NCBI GenBank assembly: GCA_023435505.1
Contig: JAEYRR010000115.1
Location: forward strand, 1-9,707
DNA: 9,707 bases
Origin: Bacillota bacterium
GTDB taxonomy: Bacteria; Bacillota; Clostridia; Lachnospirales; Lachnospiraceae
Direction of reading: 5' to 3'
Shown: positions 1 through 6,581 of the stretch, one piece after another
Position numbering within the stretch: position 1 is the stretch's first letter
Layout of the letters: each line of letters opens with the position of its first letter
Translations under genes and position numbers: made by a program
Notes under the pieces: model-generated
Told to the model about the DNA's origin: nothing
Database searches by the model: none
The model's input: only the letters and a program-made list of their open reading frames with translations

Positions 1-227
1 GTGTCTGCATACTCCACATAGATCTTAGCCTGAACCAAGATATATACTCCATAAAACATCAGAATAAAAAACACACCATAGGCTATAAACAGACGTATAT
101 AATAGTATGAGATACGGGATACAATGGAAAAGTTAAGTTGGCTTAATAGTTTATTCACTCTTTTCCGAATAGGAAGAACCGTTTTAAGGAGCAATCTCCT
201 AACCCATTCGACAAATTTATCCTTCAT
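1..227 (-). CDS. Membrane sensor histidine kinase, N-terminal part (partial)
   Basis: Reading frame opened by the ATG at 225-227 and running off the left edge; 75 complete codons are visible. It starts inside the last codons of the response regulator gene, overlapping it by 11 bases, the classic arrangement for translational coupling of a regulator and its kinase. The visible protein begins MKDKFVEWVRRLLLK, has a strongly basic N-terminus (about residues 1-40, with the R/K-rich stretch RKRVNK), then one hydrophobic membrane segment at about residues 44-66 (IRLFIAYGVFFILMFYGVYI), and then enters what should be the extracellular sensor region. A short cytoplasmic basic lead followed by a first transmembrane helix fits a two-helix sensor kinase. 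No HAMP, H-box or ATPase domain lies inside the window, so the kinase assignment rests on position next to the regulator and on this topology. A different membrane protein cannot be excluded. Confidence 0.75.
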   Translation of the reverse strand, partial: MKDKFVEWVRRLLLKTVLPIRKRVNKLLSQLNFSIVSRISYYYIRLFIAYGVFFILMFYGVYILVQAKIYVEYAD

Positions 228-897
228 CTTTTATCATATAACCTACCCCTCGTACAGTGCTAATAATATGCACCTGGTATTTATCATCTATCTTTTGTCT
301 TAAGTAACGAATATACACATCTACCACATTGGTATCTCCAAGATACTCGTAATCCCATACTTTGTTCAATAGTTCTTCCCTGGTAATTGCTATATTCTTG
401 TGTCTCAACAGGTATTCCATGAGCTCAAATTCTTTTTTGGTAAGAAGCAGTTCCTCCTCCCCATAAAAGGCACTATGGCTTAAAAGCTTTAGTTTTAACT
501 CACCTATCGATAATTCCTCTATCTTTGATTCTGAATGATTCCGGCTTAAGGCCACTCTCATTCTTGCCAATAGCTCTTCAATGGCAAAAGGTTTTGTCAT
601 ATAATCATCGGCTCCGTTATCCAGGCCATTTACCTTATCCATTACATCATCTTTGGCTGTAAGCATGATAATAGGTGTCTTGATCTGCTCCTCTCGTACC
701 CTTTTACAGACTTCTATTCCATTCATTCCGGGTAACATGATATCAAGAATAATAAGGTCCGCCTCTCTAGTTAATGCTTTATCTAGTCCTATCTTACCAT
801 CAAAAGCAAGATCTACCTCGTATCCCTCATGCTTTAACTCTAACTGAAGAAACCGAGCAATCTTTGCTTCATCCTCTATGATCAATATTTTTGACAT
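217..897 (-). CDS. OmpR/PhoB-family response regulator
   Basis: A 226-residue two-component transcription factor of normal length. The receiver domain (about 1-118) shows the acidic pair E8-D9 plus E10 in IIEDEAK, phospho-acceptor D52 in LIILDIMLPGMNG, the switch threonine T80 in IIMLTAK, and K102 in the YMTKPF motif. The winged-helix DNA-binding domain (about 128-224) contains LTKKEFELMEYLL, the recognition-helix region NVVDVYIRYLRQKID and the C-terminal wing RGVGYMI. Overall it resembles ArlR/CsrR-type regulators of Gram-positive bacteria. All residues needed for phosphorylation are intact. The ATG is preceded by AAGGGGG seven bases away. The gene lies 12 bases after the transglutaminase gene and overlaps the following kinase gene, so it is part of the MoxR/DUF58/transglutaminase operon. 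It probably controls this operon or envelope genes elsewhere, but targets are unknown. Confidence 0.96.
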   Translation of the reverse strand: MSKILIIEDEAKIARFLQLELKHEGYEVDLAFDGKIGLDKALTREADLIILDIMLPGMNGIEVCKRVREEQIKTPIIMLTAKDDVMDKVNGLDNGADDYMTKPFAIEELLARMRVALSRNHSESKIEELSIGELKLKLLSHSAFYGEEELLLTKKEFELMEYLLRHKNIAITREELLNKVWDYEYLGDTNVVDVYIRYLRQKIDDKYQVHIISTVRGVGYMIKDEG

Positions 898-903
898 ACT
901 GTT

Positions 904-910
904 CCCCCTT
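904..910 (-). promoter_or_regulatory. RBS of the response regulator, touching the upstream stop codon
   Basis: Minus-strand AAGGGGG sits 6-7 bases before the ATG at 895-897, and its first base is part of the TAA stop codon of the transglutaminase gene (910-912). Ribosomes ending the long upstream gene would therefore pass over this site, which supports coupled translation of the two genes. Confidence 0.75.
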
Positions 911-3900
911 TATATAATCCAACGTTTTTTATAAATCCAACCCTTAAGTGTGCCTGATTTTACAATTAATCCTGCTGCAAAGCTGTCATAGAACTTCTGA
1001 CACTCCTGGACTTCACTTACTGTGAGCTCCTGATTATTAAATCTTGCCTTCAGAACATTATTATAATAGGCCAAAGCATCGTGTTCATTTATAAAGTCAA
1101 ACTCTTCTCTTAGATGAGCTACAAATACCTCATAAGGTTCATAGGAATGATAAACTAACTTAAAGTGATTCAGAATTTTATTCAGTTTTTTGTAATCATA
1201 TAGCACCTGTTGGTTATTGGAGAGGAGCTGCCTCTTCCTTTTTCTATGTTTCCTACCCATAATGTAGCGTACATTAATCACTGCCATAAACAAACCTGCA
1301 AATAGCAGAAGAAGCAGCACGATATTAATGAAATTACGCGTGGTATTATCTAATTTGTTATACCAACTTTTCAGCCCTTCTAAAAAGTTCTTTTCATATG
1401 TACCTGGGTTTTTGCTACTCTTTGGACTCACTGTTGCTTTATTCGTAGCCTTTGGAGTGGTGGTTGGCTTAGTAGATGGCTTTACTGTAGCGGTTGGAGT
1501 TGGTGTAGGTTTTAGTGTAGCTGTAGGATCATCATTGACAGGTGGAATCTCTATGTTTGCTTGATAGATATAAGGAGCTGTCATCTCAATTGGTTGCCAT
1601 CCTAGTCCAGGCAAATATACCTCCACCCATGCATGAGCATTGGTGTCCTCTATATTTAGCTCTACTTCTGGCCCCTCAAGTATTGAAGTTCCATCATAGC
1701 TATTATTTTGCTCATAGTTTTGAAAATCTACTACCTCAGCACCTATATAGTCAGACGTAGTAACTACATAGCCCTCTACGTATCTAGCAGGCACTCCCAT
1801 AGCTCGTAACATTACCGTTGCTGCTGTTGCATAATGAACACAAAAGCCTTTCTTATTCGTAAAGAGGAAATACTCGACGTAATCTTCACCCGATGGAGCT
1901 TTCCCTGGCTTTAAGGTATATGATGTATTCTGAGCCAGATAATTACGCACAAATTCAATGGCTTCAAAGTACTTAGCTTGAATAGATGCATCATCTTCTA
2001 TAATCGGGGTCAGTGACGTATCTTCATCATCCCTATTAAATATCATATTATAGCTATCTTCAACACTGCAGATTCCGCCTAGCTGCTCAATACTGGTATA
2101 ATTCTGTCCATTTAGTATAGTAGGCTCAATCTGGACCTCATGTCCTGCCACAAGCTGTTTTACCTTCTCAAGACCTTCCTCAGGAAGTTTGGTGTATACC
2201 TCTCTGGCAAAGTTAAAATATGCGTTCTCTTCTTTTCCATATTCGTTAATTGCTGCTATCAGATCTCCCAGATTCTGTACATACTCCTCCTGATTTAGAT
2301 AAAGTGGGAAAGTTGTATATGATTTACTGTTCTCAGAAGATACCTCTGAGACTGGAATCGTAAGATCTTTTTGGATACCTATCAGTTCGTCCGGTTGTAA
2401 TTTCCCCAAAACATCATCTAAGGTATCTATCTTATCCCCGGAAATCTGTTGTGTCCATTCCTGATTCATCTTTACACCGTAATACTTCTCATAGATAGCA
2501 GAATTGATTAGATTCAGTTTTAGAATATTCATAATATCAATGGCTCGATACTTTTGACTCATTGGAGAGCCATCTCCGGTATTCATAATAAAGCTTAAGA
2601 ATTTGTGTGTGTCACCATTGACCTCAAGATGTCCATCATCAATTGTCACATTATCCTGCACATTATAAGGTACATACGAAACAGAGGTATCGGCATTCAC
2701 ATTTTTTACTTGTAAACTCTGTGAAGTATAGTCATTAAGCTTGTAAGGTGCACTTAACATTAGGCTTACCATAGCAGAAGATAAACTTTCTGCGTTCTTT
2801 GCTAAAGTAAGTCCACTTTCTATACTCTGAAGTTTTTCTTTATCCTCTTTTGAAAGAGTTCCCCAGTAATTGTTATTGTACTGTTCCCCTATATAGCCTC
2901 TTAAATAAAGAGTGTCCGGTATATCCTTTTTCAATGTTGTAACAGTCAGAGCGGTTTCATGCTTAAATTTAATTTCATCTACTTGGTTGAGCACTCCTCT
3001 ACTAATTCCTCCAGAAGCAGACTTTGAACTGAATACCTTTCCAAAAACAGTATTTTTTAACAGGTCCCCGGACATGAGATCCTCAAACTTCTGCTGAGCA
3101 GTCATTCGAATCTCTTCTGCCTTAAATTCTTTGTCGTATTTGACAGGGGAATATACGTAATAAGCCAGTAGCGCTACTAAAAGTACCGCCACTGTACTAA
3201 TATATTGTATTGCGACCTTAGAGCGGTCAACATTGACTACCAGTTCCACACTCTCTCTATGACTGGACTTTGTGGCTATTCTGCTATTTTTTTCAGCAAT
3301 AATCGTTCCAATAATTCCAATCGTTCCGGCAATATATCCGATATAAGGTATTCCTGAAGGCATCTTCCCAAGAACAAAGGGTGAGAATACCAGCGGTACT
3401 GTAATAATTAGATAAGAAAGAATGTTTTTGCTATAGAGTACTATGTAACATAAAAATCCGCTTAGGAGAAAGGCGACATAATAAAGAAACGTGTCATTAT
3501 CACTAACCTCTGCAAATACATCAATTGGGAGCCTATCCAAATTACCTTTAAAATAGACATTATATAAATCAATAACAGAATTAGCGGTTCTTATGAAGCT
3601 AAGTTCTATACTCTCCCAGGACATGAATCCCATCATAAGAAACAACACCAGCGCCATCGGCAATGTATACTTCAGGTAAGGCTTAAACAGAAACAGGATA
3701 TAGAGCATACTAACATATGTAATTATCCTAATATTTAATTTAAAAACATTTACTTGAATCTGCATACCACTTAAAAAGCAGTACAAAGTACACAGGCAGA
3801 GAAGGAGAACTATTGCTGCCTGAAGAAAATATACTATGATAGAGTTACGAGAAGACATAGCTTCTGTTAACTGTATGTTTTCATCAATATATAACCCATT

Positions 3901-3921
3901 TTTTTCGTGGTTTCGTCTCAT
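910..3921 (-). CDS. Multi-pass membrane transglutaminase-like protein (TgpA/YebA type, DUF4129 C-terminus)
   Basis: A 1003-residue membrane protein. About seven hydrophobic segments lie in residues 28-257 (roughly 28-50, 64-80, 86-100, 144-164, 167-184, 191-209, 237-257). They are followed by a very large extracytoplasmic region (about 260-860), a single membrane helix at 864-884, a basic stop-transfer stretch (RKHRKRKR) and a cytoplasmic tail of about 115 residues like DUF4129. The transglutaminase-like core lies at about 650-785: C694 in KGFCVHYATA, H763 in NAHAWVEVY, and a third catalytic position, usually Asp, occupied by E779 in GWQPIEMT. A Pro/Thr/Lys-rich linker (about 799-840) spans from the core to the last helix, perhaps across the cell wall. 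Residues 261-650 match nothing I recognise and make the protein longer than typical TgpA proteins. An AAGGAG site lies five bases before the ATG. The family always travels with MoxR and DUF58 genes, as here; the substrate is unknown. Confidence 0.92.
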   Translation of the reverse strand: MRRNHEKNGLYIDENIQLTEAMSSRNSIIVYFLQAAIVLLLCLCTLYCFLSGMQIQVNVFKLNIRIITYVSMLYILFLFKPYLKYTLPMALVLFLMMGFMSWESIELSFIRTANSVIDLYNVYFKGNLDRLPIDVFAEVSDNDTFLYYVAFLLSGFLCYIVLYSKNILSYLIITVPLVFSPFVLGKMPSGIPYIGYIAGTIGIIGTIIAEKNSRIATKSSHRESVELVVNVDRSKVAIQYISTVAVLLVALLAYYVYSPVKYDKEFKAEEIRMTAQQKFEDLMSGDLLKNTVFGKVFSSKSASGGISRGVLNQVDEIKFKHETALTVTTLKKDIPDTLYLRGYIGEQYNNNYWGTLSKEDKEKLQSIESGLTLAKNAESLSSAMVSLMLSAPYKLNDYTSQSLQVKNVNADTSVSYVPYNVQDNVTIDDGHLEVNGDTHKFLSFIMNTGDGSPMSQKYRAIDIMNILKLNLINSAIYEKYYGVKMNQEWTQQISGDKIDTLDDVLGKLQPDELIGIQKDLTIPVSEVSSENSKSYTTFPLYLNQEEYVQNLGDLIAAINEYGKEENAYFNFAREVYTKLPEEGLEKVKQLVAGHEVQIEPTILNGQNYTSIEQLGGICSVEDSYNMIFNRDDEDTSLTPIIEDDASIQAKYFEAIEFVRNYLAQNTSYTLKPGKAPSGEDYVEYFLFTNKKGFCVHYATAATVMLRAMGVPARYVEGYVVTTSDYIGAEVVDFQNYEQNNSYDGTSILEGPEVELNIEDTNAHAWVEVYLPGLGWQPIEMTAPYIYQANIEIPPVNDDPTATLKPTPTPTATVKPSTKPTTTPKATNKATVSPKSSKNPGTYEKNFLEGLKSWYNKLDNTTRNFINIVLLLLLFAGLFMAVINVRYIMGRKHRKRKRQLLSNNQQVLYDYKKLNKILNHFKLVYHSYEPYEVFVAHLREEFDFINEHDALAYYNNVLKARFNNQELTVSEVQECQKFYDSFAAGLIVKSGTLKGWIYKKRWII

Positions 3922-3935
3922 ATCTGCTCCTTGTG

Positions 3936-5132
3936 CTATAGTTGTAAAGCTTCTATGCTGGTCTTATAATTTGAAATTGCAATATTATGTTTGTGAAGGC
4001 GATGCCCCAGGCTGTTATCAGCCTCTTCCTCTTGTTCTTGGTCTCCTAGCATCAGAACTTCTACCTGAGCATGTCCATAGGAATTTGTAAGCATCTCCAC
4101 CGTCGCTTCTGTTAACTCATACGTAATATAGAAGATCTTTTGAATTTGCTTTCCCTCTCCGTATACCTGGTGCGCCTCTAAAATATCATTTTTCTCCTCG
4201 GTAGGAGTAATCCGAATCATATCACTCATCATATAGTACATATCATCAAACTCATTTAAACTGGTGGATACATAGTTGCCACCCTTCTGATCGTACCAAG
4301 CCACATAGTGGTGATACTCATTGAAAAGTAGATGATAGGAGATGGAAGCAGTAGTCGCTAATAAGGCATCTAAGTATGCTAATTTATCTTTCAGTCCATT
4401 AGGAAAGGAGGTGTTAATCAGAACTGTGGCAGAATTGGCAATGGGAAGGCTATAATCTTTTACCATAATCATATCTTTTTTGCTGCTAAGCTTCCAATGA
4501 ATTCTGTGAATTCTATCCCCTTCTTTATACTCCCTAATATCAAAGACTTCACTTGAGTCATCTCCTGGCTTATTCTTAGAAAATACATCACTCTCGATAA
4601 ACTCAGGTTCCCGTATATTGATATCACTTCCAATTGCGTATACTTCCGGAAGAACAGGTACTGTTACCTCTGCCTTAAGCTTTTTCTTCCTAGAGAACAG
4701 ACGTATAAAGTCATATATCTTTACCTTCTCTATCCTTGCCTTTACCAGCCCTGTATGAGAAGAATGAAGAATAAAATCGATCTGCTTTTCACTTTTTGCA
4801 CCTACACTAATGGTAAAGACCTGCTTTTCCTCCTCTAGTGCAAACATGTTTTTATAACTTACTTTAATCTTTATACATGTGATTGGCAAAATTGATGTAT
4901 TATTCACAAAAAGACTCAGATGAATTCCATCGCTTCCTGCAATGGCTAATCTTGTGTTTGAAACCAGCGTTATACTTAGATTTCTTCGTACTACTAACAA
5001 TTGAGCAAAAAGAAGCAGGGGCAAAAGCAGCAGTATAATAAAGATATAAAGAGCCTGTACCTCAAGGTAAAGAACAGCCAGAACAGCTGAATATATAGTT
5101 ATGAGCAAATAAATGATCTTATTAATCCACAT
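3936..5132 (-). CDS. DUF58 domain membrane-anchored protein
   Basis: A 398-residue protein with two N-terminal hydrophobic segments (about 5-22 and 26-47) forming a short hairpin anchor, then a beta-rich stretch (about 50-165). The DUF58 signature follows at about 196-228: FDIREYKEGDRIHRIHW, then KLSSKKDMIMVKDYS. The C-terminal part (about 235-398) resembles a von Willebrand A-like fold. However, the position where a metal-binding DxSxS motif would be expected reads INTSF (N240-T241-S242), so metal binding there is doubtful. The ATG is chosen because a stop codon lies two codons upstream and an AAAGGA site lies about 11 bases upstream. The gene ends 14 bases before the transglutaminase gene and starts 58 bases after the AAA+ gene. 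DUF58 proteins are regarded as partners of MoxR ATPases; the biochemical role is not established. Confidence 0.93.
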   Translation of the reverse strand: MWINKIIYLLITIYSAVLAVLYLEVQALYIFIILLLLPLLLFAQLLVVRRNLSITLVSNTRLAIAGSDGIHLSLFVNNTSILPITCIKIKVSYKNMFALEEEKQVFTISVGAKSEKQIDFILHSSHTGLVKARIEKVKIYDFIRLFSRKKKLKAEVTVPVLPEVYAIGSDINIREPEFIESDVFSKNKPGDDSSEVFDIREYKEGDRIHRIHWKLSSKKDMIMVKDYSLPIANSATVLINTSFPNGLKDKLAYLDALLATTASISYHLLFNEYHHYVAWYDQKGGNYVSTSLNEFDDMYYMMSDMIRITPTEEKNDILEAHQVYGEGKQIQKIFYITYELTEATVEMLTNSYGHAQVEVLMLGDQEQEEEADNSLGHRLHKHNIAISNYKTSIEALQL

Positions 5133-5190
5133 TGCTTATGATTTCCTTTCGGTTTATCCACAATATACAATCTTTATAAACACTTCTGTT

Positions 5191-6123
5191 TTATAGCCTT
5201 GGTGCAGACACCTGGGTCAGAATCTGACTAATAACATCCTCTACTTTTACATGGTTAACCCTAGCCTTAGGATTTAAGACAATACGGTGACTAATTACAT
5301 CAGAAAACATGGAACTTATATCCTCAGGAAGAACATAATCCCTCCCCAGAACATAGGCACGAGCTTTGGCGATAGAAGCAAGGGCAATGCTTCCTCTAGG
5401 ACTTGCTCCTAAAGAAACCATTTCATGATTTCTAGTCGCAGATACCAGCGCTGTAATATACGCATACAGTACATCATGCATAAAGACAGTACCTGCCTGC
5501 TCCTGCATACATAAAATCTGCTCCGTATCTATAACTGGTTTGATGCTGTCAAGAGGATTTCCTGCCTGTTTCCCCTTAATAATGTTAATCTCCTCGTGAA
5601 TATCTGGATAACCCATAGAAAGCTTTATCATAAACCGATCCAATTGAGATTCGGGTAATAACTGTGTTCCGGCACTGCCTTCTGGGTTCTGTGTAGCTAT
5701 TACATTAAAAGGCTGCGGTACATCTCTAGTAGTACCATCTACCGTTACCTTTCCTTCCTCCATAACCTCTAATAGAGCAGATTGAGTCTTAGATGAAGTA
5801 CGATTAATCTCATCTGCAAGAAATAGATTACAGAGCACAGCCCCTGGTTTATACTCAAACTCCTGGTTTTTGGTAAGCACAGTAAACCCTACAACATCTG
5901 TAGGCAACACATCTGGAGTAAACTGCATTCTCCTATAGTCCAATGACATAGCTTTTGAAAAAGCTACCGCCATAGTAGTCTTTCCTACCCCTGGTATATC
6001 CTCAATTAAAATATGGCCCTTGGCTAATAGGGCAATCAGAACCTTCTCTATAACCTGGTCCTTTCCCTTTATTACAGTTTTTACTTCCTGTAAAATACTA
6101 TGTACTGCATTCTGATTCTCCAT
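5191..6123 (-). CDS. MoxR-family AAA+ ATPase
   Basis: A 310-residue soluble ATPase of the usual MoxR length. Visible motifs are Walker A at 44-50 (PGVGKTT, with K48), Walker B at 100-108 (LFLADEINR, D104-E105), sensor 1 in ATQNPEG (N146), the LDRF motif with an arginine-finger candidate R163, and sensor 2 in GASPRGS (R243). The C-terminal lid helices run to the end and are intact. MoxR proteins act as chaperone-like ATPases that assemble or activate partner proteins, often von Willebrand A/DUF58 proteins encoded next door, as here. This is the first gene of the operon. A GGGAGAG ribosome binding site lies about five bases before the ATG, and a candidate promoter lies about 95 bases upstream. 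Confidence 0.97.
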   Translation of the reverse strand: MENQNAVHSILQEVKTVIKGKDQVIEKVLIALLAKGHILIEDIPGVGKTTMAVAFSKAMSLDYRRMQFTPDVLPTDVVGFTVLTKNQEFEYKPGAVLCNLFLADEINRTSSKTQSALLEVMEEGKVTVDGTTRDVPQPFNVIATQNPEGSAGTQLLPESQLDRFMIKLSMGYPDIHEEINIIKGKQAGNPLDSIKPVIDTEQILCMQEQAGTVFMHDVLYAYITALVSATRNHEMVSLGASPRGSIALASIAKARAYVLGRDYVLPEDISSMFSDVISHRIVLNPKARVNHVKVEDVISQILTQVSAPRL

Positions 6124-6215
6124 ATTACTCTCCCATCTTTTTTCTGATATTCTTATGTCGAATTTCCATATTTGCCTTTATTTTTAAATTATTTTTATTT
6201 TACCAAATTTTTCAC

Positions 6216-6244
6216 ATTATAAAAACATATTTCTGTTATTTTAA
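6216..6244 (-). promoter_or_regulatory. Candidate sigma-A promoter for the MoxR/DUF58/transglutaminase/TCS operon
   Basis: On the minus strand, a perfect -10 TATAAT (6216-6221) is separated by 17 bases from a weak -35 TTAAAA (6239-6244, four of six matches). It lies inside a very AT-rich stretch between the structured element at 6251-6327 and the first gene of the operon, which leaves a leader of roughly 85 bases. AT-rich DNA yields chance matches; a second, weaker TAAAAT lies about 20 bases further downstream. Confidence 0.5.
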
Positions 6245-6250
6245 GATATT

Positions 6251-6327
6251 ATTAAGAAAAGCGTATGGCTTACCTCCTATGTTTCCTTGCACTACTATGC
6301 ATTTTCACAGGATTCACCCATACGCTC
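6251..6327 (-). terminator. Long hairpin with a weak U-tract: terminator or structured RNA
   Basis: Minus-strand RNA folds as three stacked stems. The outer stem pairs 6318-6327 with 6259-6268 (GCGTATGG with CCATACGC plus an A-U and a G-U pair). The middle stem pairs 6306-6311 (CCTGTG) with 6276-6281 (CATAGG). The apical stem pairs 6297-6301 (TGCAT) with 6288-6292 (GTGCA) closed by an AGTA tetraloop. Purine-rich internal loops (GTGAAT opposite AGGTAAG, and AAAA opposite AGGAAA) separate them. The 3' side runs into TTTTCTTAAT, a weak terminator tail. It lies downstream of the DUF3006 gene and just upstream of the next operon promoter, so termination of the MBL/DUF3006 transcript is the simplest role. 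The elaborate internal loops are more than a terminator needs, and I do not recognise a known RNA family in it. Confidence 0.55.
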
Positions 6328-6351
6328 ACGGCTTATACTCTCTTTTTTATT

Positions 6352-6564
6352 TTATTCTTCCCATAGTTCATTCATAAGCTGACGAATTCTATCACTTCTC
6401 TTTTTCGTTTCTTCCTTATTAATTATAAATCTTCCCTTCTCCTCATATACAACATCTCCCGTTTTCACATCGTCTGGAAAAAGTGCTTTATCAAGGTCTA
6501 CAAAGGACTTGTCCTCTTTTTCACATACCACATAGACTCCTTCTATTCGGTCTACAATGTACAT
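6352..6564 (-). CDS. DUF3006 family small protein
   Basis: A 70-residue acidic protein beginning MYIVDRIEGVYVVCE. The pattern, a short beta-rich opening (VDRIEG, VVCEKED), then the FPDDVKTGDVVYEEKGRFIIN segment split by turns, then a charged helical tail (KKRSDRIRQLMNELWEE), fits DUF3006 proteins. These are commonly encoded beside ComEC-like metallo-beta-lactamase proteins, exactly as here. The frame is open for ten more codons upstream (ATG at 6592-6594). The internal ATG at 6562-6564 is preferred because a GGGGGGAG site stands five bases before it and because the protein then begins with the conserved region. The gene starts 17 bases after the MBL gene stop, so the two are co-transcribed. 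The function of DUF3006 is unknown. Confidence 0.85.
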   Translation of the reverse strand: MYIVDRIEGVYVVCEKEDKSFVDLDKALFPDDVKTGDVVYEEKGRFIINKEETKKRSDRIRQLMNELWEE

Positions 6565-6569
6565 ACAAT

Positions 6570-6577
6570 CTCCCCCC
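6570..6577 (-). promoter_or_regulatory. RBS that fixes the DUF3006 start
   Basis: Minus-strand GGGGGGAG ends five bases before the ATG at 6562-6564. It lies directly after the stop codon of the MBL gene (6582-6584). It supports the 70-residue start over the upstream in-frame ATG, which has no such site. Confidence 0.8.
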
Positions 6578-6581
6578 TCTG

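Noticed and set aside
1328..1564. Plus-strand open frame rich in Val/Gly
   Set aside because: It is the antisense shadow of the Pro/Thr/Lys-rich linker of the transglutaminase-like protein; it has no ribosome binding site and low complexity.
5175..5195. Weak inverted repeat between the MoxR and DUF58 genes as an internal terminator or promoter
   Set aside because: The stem is only A-T pairs plus one G-C with a bulge, it lacks a T-run, and no acceptable -35 box accompanies the nearby TATATT.
6264..6323. Tiny minus-strand open frames inside the hairpin (one begins MGESCENA, another MHSSARKHRR)
   Set aside because: Neither has a ribosome binding site at a proper distance, and both coincide with the stems, which explain the sequence better.
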